A DNA stretch of 64,000 nucleotides. Source: Colletotrichum lupini (taxonomy: Eukaryota > Ascomycota > Sordariomycetes > Glomerellales > Glomerellaceae). The stretch is from positions 4,774,001-4,838,000 of the forward strand of contig NC_064675.1 in NCBI RefSeq assembly GCF_023278565.1. The letters are read 5' to 3'. The translations under genes were made by a program, and so were the position numbers. Every line of letters starts with the position of its first letter. The first letter of the stretch is position 1. The notes beneath the pieces were generated by a model that ran no database searches, was not told where the DNA came from, and saw only the letters and a list, made by a program, of their open reading frames with translations. Positions 53,947 to 64,000 of this stretch are shown in pieces.

Positions 53947-56900
53947 GAGGAGCGGCTGAGTGTTCGTTCAATAGGCCTAGGTTAACGGTCGTCGTCTGCT
54001 ATGTATCCACAGGTTGGGTCCAGGGGATAAAGAGGAAGCCGGAAACGGAAGTTTTCCATGCTTGTAATCAGGCGTCAAGGATGTGTAGCATTAGCAGAGG
54101 TGGGAGCCAACTACGTCACGTATCAGCGTAGGTATCCAATTATTCAATGTTTTCTGAAGTTTTCGCGTCCCTCGTCTGCAAAAGTGAATGGCGCTTCTCG
54201 ACTTGCCGGTACCAACTCAGGGTTTGATCCGATTTTCATCCTTTTAGCAGCTATGCTCCTCGATCGAAGGCTGCATGCGGCATTCCCCGAGGTCTAGCAG
54301 CTTGAAGCTTGCAGCCACCAGGGGATCTACGAGCCGCCACTCGAGTGTCCGCTGACGCAGGTGTATCCTCAACGTGCATTTAAGTTGGTGAAACCTGAGA
54401 AGTTCCTCGATTATGACCGTTTGCGGACGAAGTGCTACTGCACTGGAGTGGATAAGGGTCGATGGAGCTGGCCGCCCCTGCTCCGGCACGATATGCTTAG
54501 CCGCCCCTCTAAGGATATCGGCATGTAGATTTTTGTTGCTACTTATCCATGTAATCCTCGAGTCTACGCAAAGTAGCAAGCGAGGGTTTGGGCCATAGGC
54601 GAACGAGTTTCAAGCTTATAATCTTGTCGGTAAAAGAGTCAAGGTGAAGTCTCGCTCAGACCGCTTGAACCCCTTGATAAACGACTGTAAGTCCCTTGGG
54701 CGCTGAAAACCATCCTCCTATCTTGGAGAGAGCTTGTCCCCTATCTTTGAGTTTCAGTGAGACGCCTTCAAGCCACCAAAGACTCGAGAGACAGCCAAAC
54801 CGGAGTGAAGGGTCGTATGGGGACTCGGGAGTCGCTACACCAAGTTAGACGCACGACTGACGACCACGGCTAGGGCGGCTAGGCGCTGCCGGGCGACAGG
54901 TCGACGCGGAACGATTGGCCCGAAAGCACAGCGCGTGCAGTGTGCTTGGTGAAGTTGGACTTGGGGACTTGGGATGAACATGGAAGAATCAAAATGAGCG
55001 CCGCTTTGGCCCTCGACTAACAGAAAGTGGCCGTGAATTCTGCTCATAACCCCATCCTTAGCGTGATCCACCTCTCATCTTTTCTCCGGTACGTACCCTA
55101 GCGTATCTGCACCTGCACCTATGAAGGTACCTCGTTTGCTCCAGTGCCCACTCATGACTGCCAATGGCTTTCCATTTCCCATGTTTTAGACTACCCGGAA
55201 ACATAGTCATTCCGTCCAATCTTTACCAACTCCGTCGAACCCAGCAGAAACACACTCGCCTGTTGTTAATCACCGTCTCCATTGTATTGACTTATTCGCC
55301 TTTGACGCGGCCTTGTTCCTGTCAAGACGGCGCAATCAGAACCGAAGGATGGAGCCAGACGGACGTGACGGACTCGACTACTTCGGACCAACCCTCCAAC
55401 CGTGAGCTTGCCCAGCCAGTCCAGACGGCTCCAGAGCCCAGAGGAAGCAGACTTGCCACCCCACAAACCACGCGAAATCAGCAAACAAGACAACTTCTTT
55501 CTCCCTCTCTTGTCAGCGCTTTCCGGATGTCGCACAGTCCATGATGCGGCTGGCCGAGCAGCTGGCTGCGGCGTGCCTTTGACCTTACCCTTCTCGCTCT
55601 CGTCTACCGATATTTCAGGCACCACACTCTACTACCGACGTACCGTAGACCGATTTAGGCGCTACTACATTCCAGAGCGGCCCTCGTGTGCTGAACCCTG
55701 AATTTCTGGTATCCAGACTGCTTTTGACCATGTCTCTGGCCCATGCCACATTAGCACTGACGGCAGCGGGAAGGCTCCAGACCTGCGGAATCCCAAGCAA
55801 TCTCTCGTGTCGCAGACATGTAGCTTGATAAATTGAGGGCTGCAGCGGGCAACACTGCCGAGAATGGCAGAGGTAAGGTATGAATGAACCAAGGCACGGT
55901 AGGATGATTGCGGGTTTCCAGGTTGTTCACTTCGTGTGCCACCCACATCCAAACTCCATGGTCGCAATCAACGGAGAACCCTGGCAACACACACGTTGTA
56001 GTCCAGCCGTAGACAACTTTAGGTAACACGGCCATGCCTCGCCTCCAGACATCGCGTGGTCAATCAACATGAGGTGCAGCCCTCCCACACATTCGCTCTA
56101 GAGTAGTTCAAGTAGTTTGTTACCTGGCCACATAATCTACGGTCTGCTACCGAATCTTTCCCATACCAATTGAAGTACTAGATGAGGCAAGTAGCCCTAC
56201 CTACGTAACGTACCCTGAAATCAGAGAGCACCGGTATCCAAGTGAGGCAAAAGAAGATGCGAGCTTGGGCAAGCTTCGTCCAGTCCAGTTCAGTCCAGCC
56301 CGCTTTCTTTCTCCATCTTTCCTCCTTCCGTTCGTTCTGATCGACCTGTCTTGCGTTGAAACCGGGCTTCGTCAAGTGGGAAGAAAGGCGTAGAGTGCGC
56401 ATCTGGCCTTGGCTTTTTCCGTTTTCAACCATTTCCTCGCGTTTCTGGGTGGCTAACCGCCTCTGCATCGATTCCGTCCCAACGACTCGCGCCCCCATAG
56501 CTCCTCCGGCTGACGACCAGCAACAGCTAGCACCAGCCATCTTCACCTCATATAATAGTCCCCCGAGTCACCAGGCAGTCGGATCTTGGTTTTTTGGGTA
56601 TTCGCTCGTCCAGCTGTTTGTTTCCCGTATCAAACACCCTCGGAACTCCGCCTGTATTCCGCCCAGCGCGTCTCGTCCCCTTGCCACATCTTGTAAGATC
56701 GGCAAATCGACTTCTATCAGTGGCTGGTCCTTTGCATCGACCTTCTGCGCCTTTATCATCCTGTCGGCGACTGTTTCTAGCCCTAGCCGCCTCGAGTACG
56801 AGAGACTCCGTGCGCGTCGACCGCTCGACCTATCTACACTGCACTCTTGACAGCTGAACATATTACGCCAAGTCCAAGGGGAATCTAGTCGTCCAGACTT

Positions 56901-57115
56901 TCTCAGTTCGCTAAACATCACTCGACGATAGCGGTTGGTCTCTATTCGGTACGTGTTGAGCTAGGTGGTTTATGGGCGATGGACGACACTAACACGGCCG
57001 CTACTAGTGAAAGACGCCGTTCCCAGACAGCCACGTCTGATACATCAGCCCAATTCTTAAGCACCGTCGAAACACCTTTATCTCAGCTTCGGGCCTTCGA
57101 ACATCGTCGCAGAAA
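53947..57115. other. Intergenic region upstream of the MIF-domain gene
   Basis: About 3.2 kb with no supportable gene. Frames at 55164-55544, 55402-55701 and 56356-56850 overlap others on the opposite strand and show no motif. The last 800 bp are CT-rich on the plus strand, consistent with promoter and 5' leader of the gene at 57116. Confidence 0.45.
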
Positions 57116-58378
57116 ATGGCTGACCCTGTCTCCCCGCCTTCTTCCCCTCCCGCGGACTCTGTCACCCCTAGCACAACCAACTCTCACCCACCCGTCACCC
57201 CCGAGAACAAACGTCTTTCGCAGGTCGGCGGTATGTCTTTTGCTGAGAGACGGATGAGTCGTCGTCCCTCCACCGCACCCACTCCTATTGTCGAGGGAGA
57301 CGGCCTTACCAGAGACGTCATTCACTCTTTGCCCGGCGATACTCGCAACAGCAATAGAAAATCCAAGACGCAAGCCGACATGGCCAAGCGCCTCAGCTCT
57401 TACTACGAGGAGGCTTTCCAGGGCGATAGGGAGTCCAATGTGGTCAAGGATCGCGCCTATGCTGAGGCTATCGTAATGGCAGAGCTCCGCACCAACGTCA
57501 TTGTATGTACTCTCCTCGCGTCACGAGTGGAGAGCTTCAACTAATTCATTTTCCTAGATCAACGACGAGTTCAGTTTCATCACGGACTTCTCATACCAGC
57601 TGTCGGTTAGGTACCAGCGGCCAGTAACTTCGATCGTGGTCAACCTGCAGCATGGAGCTTGCATGCTCTTTGGAGGTACCTTTGAACCGGCCTACACCAT
57701 GTCGATTCACGCATTACCGCTCGAGGTCGGCGTAACCAAGAACAAGAGGAACACGGCTCTGCTTCAGAAGCACCTCCACGAAGCTCTCGGCGTTGCGCCC
57801 GTCCGTGGATTCGTCAAGTTCGTTGAAGTTCCTGCGGAGAACATGGCTGTTAACAGCAAGACCACCGCTTCTCACATTGCAGAGATGACCGGCAAGGAGG
57901 AAGAGACCATTGCCGAGCGCCGTGGTCGCAACCGCAAGAGTATCAGTGGCAAGGTACGTACTATGAAAATTATGGGTGAATACGAGAGATATTAACAGAC
58001 TTGCAGTCCATGTCAGCTCTGCGCCACGGCTCCATTGTCGGAGGCAGGAAGGGCTCTGTCTTTGACTTTAGAAGAGAATATGTTGCTCCTCGCAAAGATT
58101 CAGTTATGCCTCCTCCTCATGAGCTTACTCCTCCGCACAGCGCAACCGATGCGCCTCCGATCCCTCCGATCCCCGAGGCCCACGCCAACAAGACCACGGC
58201 CCCGGTTCCCGATGAGAAGTCGGATGCGCCTGTCAAGGAAGTTGAGAAGGCACCTACCAACACTTCCGCATCTCTCAAGAAGTCCAAGGTGGCAAAGCGC
58301 AAGAGCAGCTTCGTCACTTCCCTATTCTCTCGCTCTCCCAGGAACACGCCCGCGCCGATGCCCACCGTGGCATCGTAG
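57116..58378 (+). CDS. Protein with an internal MIF-like (macrophage migration inhibitory factor) domain, 3 exons
   Basis: Exons: 57116-57502, 57558-57953 and 58007-58378, giving 384 aa. A Pro/Ser/Thr-rich N-terminus of about 100 aa (MADPVSPPSSPPADSVTPST) comes first. Residues about 124-230 fit the MIF/tautomerase fold: NVIINDEFSFITDFSYQLSV, PVTSIVVNLQHGACMLFGGT, FEPAYTMSIHALPLEVGVTK, then LLQKHLHEALGVAPVRGFVK. The C-terminus is disordered, basic and Ser-rich (KKSKVAKRKSSFVTSLFSRS). In MIF and D-dopachrome tautomerase the catalytic base is Pro1, freed by removal of Met. Here the aligned position is Thr126 and the domain is internal, so classical tautomerase activity is not expected. Such proteins are usually labelled L-dopachrome isomerase in fungi. 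A scaffold or binding role is more likely but unproven. Confidence 0.82.
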
Positions 58379-59865
58379 ATGGTGGCTCTACTTCCCTCGC
58401 CCAACTGAAGTCCCTCTTTCTCTCTGTTTTGTGTTGTGCTCATTATCGGGTCTGGAGCAGTGGTCAAATTGGAAACTTGACGAGGTCAAGAAACAGAGCA
58501 TTGCATCGATAAAAAGGGAGACGGAGTTCTGCATTACAGCCCGCTCGGGCATGCTGGAGTCATAGTCTTGGAATTCAACCATTTGTAATCGTATCTGTCC
58601 TGTCTAATAGTAGGAGTTATGGTTGGGAGATAGACTGATCTGTACTCGTCTCAATCAAGCTCGTACGTGCCAAAACTAGGCATTCACTAATTATATCACA
58701 CTGATCATCAACCATCTTTTGGACCATGTTCTTCGCCTTCTAAGTGACGTTCAAGTAATTAGCCAATAGCACTTGAGACATCAAGTGTTATAACTTCTTC
58801 GATGACAGATTGTTTTGGAAATGCCTCCTTGGTCGACGTTATCCGATTCTACCGGGCTTCACGAAGCTCCGTTAGAACTCTGTGTGATGAATTTGGTCCC
58901 GGAAATCTCATTCGCAACCTGGTCGACTCATCAATTGAGGTGGGGTGGTGAATGCAAGCAAGTATGCCTTTTGCGATGAGATGAATGGGGTGACAGTATC
59001 CGTACGGGCAGTCTGATTGAAGTAGGTACGTTAGTACCTTGGAACCTGCAAGGTGGGTCTCGCTTAAATTGCCAGCGCTGCCCGCTCAAACGCGCTCAGC
59101 ACGGGGTTTTCATCAACTCAATGTTTACGTTATCTTATCGCTGCTCCTGCATCGTCATTTCTCCGCTACCGCCTTACTTACCACTTAGGTACGCAGTACG
59201 GATACCTTAGTCGTGTGTGATTGCCTCGCCCGCCCACCCGCCTTGCCCGCTCCACACGTCTGATATGCAACCTGGAAACGGTCACGGCATACAGATACGC
59301 ATCCGTTGATAGGCCAGAACCTCTCTAACATCCCGTACCCAAACGAAACAGGCTTCTTTACTCAGCTTCTCTACAACCACTGTCGGAGGGTCGGAAGGGG
59401 TTCTACCAAGCAAGAGAGCGGCACATATTTTCGCACCTGCCTGTGTCAGCGTCCATTTCGGGAAACGAAAGGGTCCTATCAGCGGCCGTCGCTGTGGAGT
59501 GAGGCGACCCAACGACTGAGGCTTGACAACGATTGACCTGCTCAACGGCGCAAAGCAGGCTCGTCTCGTGAACTAAACGGCAGGACCTGGAGGAAATAGT
59601 TTGGGGAGTCTTGGTGGAAAATGGAAGTGAGTCCTTACAGTTTCTTAGTGTCGTGGTCTCCATGTCCTACCCAAGCTACTGCGGCTCTTTTTGCCCTGCC
59701 TTTTCATACACCATTTACGCTCCCCCGGTGAGGCTTCGACATACCAGTCCCGAATACAAGACGAATCAACCATATGGCTATCCGGGATATGCCTACTGAG
59801 GGTTGACTCTTGGTTCGAACGCTCCATAGCAGACCCAAGCTCGTTTGAGGAGACAGATTCACTTC
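58379..59865. other. Convergent intergenic region, no gene seen
   Basis: About 1.5 kb between two 3' ends. No supportable coding sequence or RNA gene. Confidence 0.5.
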
Positions 59866-60554
59866 TTACAAGGAAGTTCTGAGCGACTCGAGCATTGTCA
59901 GCATACGCAACGCGTCGGCCTTCTGCGTCACCTCAATGGTCATGCCAGGGAGGCCATCGGACAACAGGAGAGCCAGCATGGGTCGTCCGCGGGAACGGGG
60001 AGTCAGGTCGCTGTCCCTCGTCAGATCAAGCGGGAAGGGCTGAGCCACGGTGTCATGGATGATGTGGTGTCTGTACGACAGTGAGATCAGCATCGAGTCA
60101 AAGCTAGTTCAACGCTCTTGGGCATCGACGTATGATTCTTCTCGAAAGGAGACCGCATGAACGCCAACTTTTTCTCAACTTTCCGCCCCTGCTTCCCAGC
60201 CACGTTTTCTGTTACGAAGATGCGCCAGACCTCGAGCCGGCAGATCTCTCCTGCGTGTGTCCGTCGATGGCGGTCGTATTCTTTCGACGTGTCTGAGAAA
60301 AACAAGCTTTTCAGATCGGGACATCTTGGAGAAGCCGCGAGCGAGTTGATGCGAGGGTTTGGTGGCAGGTCAGCCAGGGAAGCGGGAGCTCCCAGGGCCT
60401 CGCTGGCAAAAGTTTTGTTTGAGAGACTCGCCTCGATTCCCGTCACGGATCGTTGCCAGGCTTGAGATCCGGTCGACCTCATCAAAGAATCCGCACAAAC
60501 ATCGAGTGTCCCCTCGGTCTGTGGCATCCATCTTCCCGAGACAGCAACAAACAA
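59866..60554 (-). CDS. Hypothetical protein, 2 exons, divergent from GTR2
   Basis: Exons: 60554-60130 and 60070-59866, joined over a 59-nt intron (GTCGAT donor, which is weak, and GTACAG acceptor), giving 209 aa. Without splicing the first frame stops after ELALTRC. With splicing it runs on through FEKNHTHHIIHDTVAQPFPL, then DLTPRSRGRPMLALLLSDGL and TIEVTQKADALRMLTMLESL to a TAA. Codon use in both parts favours C at third positions as in neighbouring real genes. A central stretch reads ICRLEVWRIFVTENVAGKQG. I do not recognise the family. The start is uncertain (MFVAVSGRWMPQTEG) and lies 147 bp from the GTR2 start, so the two may share a promoter. Confidence 0.5.
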
Positions 60555-60701
60555 AGAAGGGCAAGCAGTCTACGGCATTGCAACCAGCCCGGCGAGACTA
60601 TAACTCGCTCACGCTCAAGCCCTCGTGACTTGTCTGCATACACGAGTTACGCATCGAAGAAAGCTGGTTGCCTTTCAACACGATCCCCCCCCCCTTGCGA
60701 A

Positions 60702-62019
60702 ATGAACAAATCGCCCCGTTCTATAGATTCCATGCTGTCCCAAGCGGTAGATGGCTTAGGTGTTTCTTCTTACGGGGGTTCTTTGCGATCAAACGGCCGT
60801 TTAAGTCCAGCTAGGCTAACACTCCAGCGTGTCTACGATCAGAGTCAAGGAGTGCAGCCGCAGGATGCGAGCAAGATGGTAGAAATGCCTCCGGGCCCCC
60901 CTGCAAAGGGCAAGCCCAGACTCCTTTTGATGGGTCAGAGAAGGTATGTCATCCCTCCATGCCGGTGCTTCATATGGATTACATACCAATTACAATGGCA
61001 GGAGCGGCAAGTCATCAATATCGAGCGTCGTCTTTCATAAGCTCCCGCCAAATGAGACGCTTTTCCTGGAGTCGACAGCTCGTATTCAAAAGGACTCCAT
61101 GGCGTAAGGCCTCAAACCAAGCCAATGTGACGAGCAACCTGTCCCACTGACTATCTTCAGATCCTTCATGGACTACCAGGTCTGGGATTTCCCTGGTCAG
61201 ATTGACTTCTTTGAGAACCCAAACTTTGATATGGACGCCATCTTTGGCGAGATTGGCGCCCTCATCTGGGTGATTGATGCGCAGGACGACTATCTCGAAG
61301 CCGTAGCCCGTCTCAACGCCACGGTCCTAAACCTCCAGCGCTTCTACCCGAACATCAACATCGAGGTCTTTATCCACAAGGTCGATGGTCTCTCGGACGA
61401 CTACAAGCTCGACATTCAGCGCGACATCACCATCCGCATCCAGGACGAGCTCTCTGACCACGGCTTCGAAAACGCCCCCGTCACATTCCACCTCACGTCC
61501 ATCTATAATCACTCCATCTTTGAGGCCTTTTCCAAGGTCATCCAAAAGCTCATTCCCCAGCTCGGCACCCTCGAGGCCATGCTCACCAATCTGTGCCGAA
61601 CCTGCCGCTTCGAAAAGGCCTACCTCTTTGACGTGCTCTCCAAGATTTACATCGCCACCGACTCCGCCACGGCCGACATGGCCTCGTACGAGATCTGCTC
61701 CGACTACATTGACGTCATCATCGACATCACCGAGGTCTACGGCTCCTGGCCGCGGTCCGACGGCCAGCGCAAGCGTCTCGAGGCCGAGCCCTGGAACGCC
61801 AAAGTCGAGGACCAGGTCGCGTGCAACTGGGCCGAGAGCTGCATGGTCCTGCACGACTCGCAGCGGCCTATCATGCTGCGCGAGGTCGATCGGTACCTGG
61901 CTCTCGTGGCGATTATGAAGGAGGACTCGTATGACCGCATGCCGCTCGTCAATATGAATGTGGAGGCTGTCGTGCAGGGTGTCACCGAGTTTTTTGAGAT
62001 TACAAAGTCGAGAAAGTGA
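60702..62019 (+). CDS. GTR2: Rag-family GTPase Gtr2 (RagC/D orthologue), 3 exons
   Basis: Subunit of the Gtr1-Gtr2 GTPase pair that tells TORC1 about amino acids at the vacuole through the EGO/Ragulator complex. Exons: 60702-60943, 61002-61103 and 61161-62019, giving 400 aa. The P-loop [18 protein letters not shown] is split by the first intron, the G3 motif is [13 protein letters not shown], and G4 is HKVD. The C-terminal half is the roadblock-like dimerisation domain ([36 protein letters not shown]). [20 protein letters not shown] is a typical RagC/D block. The start [13 protein letters not shown] gives an N-terminal extension of about 70 aa before the GTPase core. A start at the internal Met (60732) is possible. 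It is convergent with the HNH gene, with 128 bp between stop codons. Confidence 0.95.
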
Positions 62020-62147
62020 GACTGGTCTGGAGGGCGTGTGTAGTCTATTGGGATTGAGGATGTGTTAGCCACATGCGGCTGTGGTATAGCCATGAGGCTT
62101 AGATATTTATACATATTTCTCCTCGACACAACTTTTATGCCTCTTGG

Positions 62148-62232
62148 CTAGAACCTCATGTGACTAATCGATTCAAGTGAGAGTCTTTGGAGCTGGAACT
62201 CCTACGTAGAACAGGTTAGTGGGAAAAATGAA

Positions 62233-62289
<57 letters not shown>

Positions 62290-63546
62290 CATTAAGTATC
62301 TCGCCAACCCGATAATGCACGTCCAAGAAGATTGAGTCTGGTAGCTCGGGGATTCCAGAGTCTGCAGAAGTGAATTCTACTACTTTGGGGTAGTTTTTGA
62401 ATAGGTCGATGGCGGGATTCCACGCGCAAAACCAGCGAATGTTGTATTCCGTAGTCTCTAAGGGGTCAGTTGCGATCCAACACTTTTGACAAAGACCATG
62501 ACAACTCACCGAACCATATTGCTGCTTGAACCCGAAATCAAAATACCCAAAATCGCCATGGACCTCTGAATTCGTCATAAACGCGTTGCCAGTCTGACTG
62601 ATGGTGTCGGGTCCGATCTTCCCTTTAAGTTCCGGGAAGTATCTCCACAATGCCCACCAAGTCTTTGCATTCGCGCGAGCCTTTAGATTCTGTTAGTAAT
62701 ATCCCATAAAATGCTGGATGGCGGCAATGCCTATCTGACTCTATCTTGCTCATATACGCCCGTGGATACTTTCAAAAAGGCGCAGATATCGGAGGAAGAC
62801 TAGAGACGGATATTCTGACGCCTCTAGCAGTTGATAGGATAGCAAGGGGACTTTTCTATTAAAATCAAACGATCTCACTCACCTCCATCGCCGTCCGCTC
62901 GTTAGAATCCCCAATCAGGAAGGGGATGATATGGACGCATTCTAGGGTGCTCATACGTCCCTGAGGCATCATCTGGCCAGAGTAATTCTTCTCCGACCAG
63001 CCCCTGTCAAAATACTTCGTGACGACACATTGGCCGCCATCCCGGAGGAGGCAGTCCCGCCTCAACTTTGAATCACAGACATATGACTCGAGCTGCTCGA
63101 GAAGTGAACCTGGGCCGTCTGCCCCGGAACTCGAAGATACGATGTCGTCTTCCGTTCTGCGCTGTGAATGAGTTTTGACTTGGTAGTTGTAGCCAAGCGT
63201 TAGCTTCGATTCATGGCGGGGATAGAGTATATAACCTACGAGGTATCAAGATAGCCTGGACCAAAAAGTCACGTAGCTGCCTCAGCTTGACTGGAGTGTC
63301 TCTGTAACGCATAATCTCCGAGAGCAGAACCAATTGTCCGCTGAGTGGGAGTTTGTCCGCGAAAAGACGAAGTACTTGGGTAGTGTCGTCCTGTGTCCCG
63401 AGGGGGGTGTAATTCGCGAGCATCTCTAAGACTTCGTAATGTTTCTTGGCCCAATGTTCAGAGTCTGATGATGCTAATGTCAGTTGGCTGTCAATGACGG
63501 AGCTGGCGTCTCCATTTCCGTCTGGGTGGTTGGCAATCTCGTCCAT
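62148..63546 (-). CDS. HNH-nuclease-domain protein, 5 exons
   Basis: Exons: 63546-63236, 63156-62883, 62680-62510, 62455-62291 and 62201-62148, giving about 324 aa. After an acidic, helical N-terminal part (MDEIANHPDGNGDASSVIDS) comes the fungal HNH_2-type domain: RRDCLLRDGGQCVVTKYFD, LECVHIIPFLIGDSNER, ARANAKTWWALWRYFPELKG, NAFMTNSEVHGDFGYFDFGF, then EYNIRWFCAW. H of VHIIP, N of AFMTN and H of EVHGDF would form the HNH triad. Members are numerous in filamentous fungi, and nuclease activity is unproven. Two junctions are less certain. The first donor is GTTATA. The third intron could use GTTCGG instead of GTGAGT with a compensating acceptor. The last intron contains a dinucleotide microsatellite. 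Confidence 0.78.
62237..62281 (+). repeat. (AG)n microsatellite inside the last intron of the HNH gene
   Basis: About 22 consecutive AG units. On the coding strand they read (CT)n and fill the start of an 89-nt intron (62290-62202) just after the GTAAGA donor. Confidence 0.95.
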
Positions 63547-63620
63547 GTCGTGGTTGGGTCCGTATTCGAATATGAATACCGTCTTGAGAAGAGGAACTTA
63601 TCGGCCGTCGTGATCGTTAG

Positions 63621-64000
63621 GTTTTGGTAAATCTGTACGATGTGTGCCAACTGTGGGACACATCCAAGGCTATTTTAGCGAGTTCGAGCGACGCAAGACA
63701 AACGCTGAGTGAGGCGCAGACATCAGAGATTCGTTACCAACTCTATGACAAGCAAGGACTTCGGGAGTGGTATGAAGACGTTATCGAGTTCCTTCCGGAG
63801 GGACCACAGGCAATAGACCACCTGTCCAGATAGAAGAAGCGCTTGTTGAGAGCCAAGACAACGCGATATCGAATTCGGGAGTACGAGCTGCAGAGGAACG
63901 AAATAGACGGCATACCTGTGAACTGAGACTGACAAATGTCTCCGAAGAAGGCTTCTGTCCTCAAATCCTGGGGTATGGTGGGCATAGACTTCATGGGAGA
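63621..64000 (+). pseudogene. Edge of an unrecognised coding sequence with a frame break near 63830
   Basis: From 63621 a coding-like frame runs LYDVCQLWDTSKAILASSSD, then LREWYEDVIEFLPEGPQAID, ending HLSR at TAG (63831-63833). The frame starting one base earlier (63830) is then open to the window end: IEEALVESQDNAISNSGVRA, RHTCELRLTNVSEEGFCPQI. There is no room for an intron, so a one-base shift (true mutation or sequence error) is likely. A stop lies just upstream of 63621 behind a possible TTAG acceptor, so an earlier exon may exist. The gene continues beyond the window and the family is not recognised. Confidence 0.4.

Noticed and set aside
493..58378. Tyrosinase plus MIF-domain (dopachrome isomerase-like) protein as a melanin gene cluster
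   Set aside because: They are about 55 kb apart with unrelated housekeeping genes between, and the MIF-like domain lacks the catalytic proline.
1..64000. tRNA genes, 5S rRNA, CRISPR arrays
   Set aside because: Looked for T-arm motifs, a 5S-like start and regular spaced repeats. None could be supported by eye. CRISPR is not expected in a fungus.

Overview
This 64-kb window is nuclear DNA of a filamentous ascomycete (Pezizomycotina, most likely a Sordariomycete). The evidence is genes split by short GT-AG introns (mostly about 50-110 nt), filamentous-fungal families (2EXR, HNH_2, Nrd1-type four-RRM protein), and an AT-rich transposon with the CpA-to-TpA signature of repeat-induced point mutation (RIP). 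I cannot name the species. Exon models were built by hand by joining reading frames at GT-AG sites so that conserved motifs are restored. No transcript or database evidence was used.

Layout. 0.5-2.1 kb: secreted tyrosinase (-). 4.4-7.2 kb: head-to-head pair of RPB6, the subunit shared by RNA polymerases I, II and III (-), and a ten-finger TFIIIA-type protein (+). 8.2-10.6 kb: four-RRM Nrd1-like RNA-binding protein (-) with 8.5 kb of apparently gene-free DNA upstream. 19.1-20.9 kb: cytosolic asparaginyl-tRNA synthetase (-). 22.3-23.9 kb: agmatinase-family ureohydrolase (-) with a signal peptide, a C-terminal KDEL and a 4-nt microexon. 25.05-29.55 kb: a 4.5-kb RIP-mutated DNA transposon with 57-bp terminal inverted repeats and an 8-bp target duplication, holding a roughly 0.5-kb island that escaped RIP. 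31.8-33.0 kb: Cdc42 GTPase (-), again with a long (6.3 kb) upstream region. 39.3-40.0 kb: Vma22/CCDC115-like V-ATPase assembly factor (+). 40.7-46.3 kb: divergent pair of a neurochondrin-like protein (-) and a CLC chloride transporter (+). 46.6-47.6 kb: a decayed gene. 48.6-49.4 kb: 2EXR protein (-). 53.2-53.9 kb: four-TM protein (+). 57.1-58.4 kb: protein with an internal MIF-like domain (+). 59.9-62.0 kb: unrecognised two-exon gene (-) divergent from the Rag GTPase GTR2 (+). 62.1-63.5 kb: HNH-nuclease-domain protein (-), convergent with GTR2. 63.6-64.0 kb: edge of a further, frameshifted coding sequence (+).

Most genes are housekeeping (transcription, translation, TORC1 signalling, polarity, ion homeostasis) and there is no secondary-metabolite cluster. 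The items most worth following up are the ER-directed agmatinase with its microexon, the RIPped transposon with its un-RIPped hairpin-rich island, the CLC protein with Gln at the proton-glutamate site, the MIF-like domain without its N-terminal proline, the RPB6/TFIIIA shared promoter, and a strongly over-represented intergenic 9-mer (TACGGAGTA).
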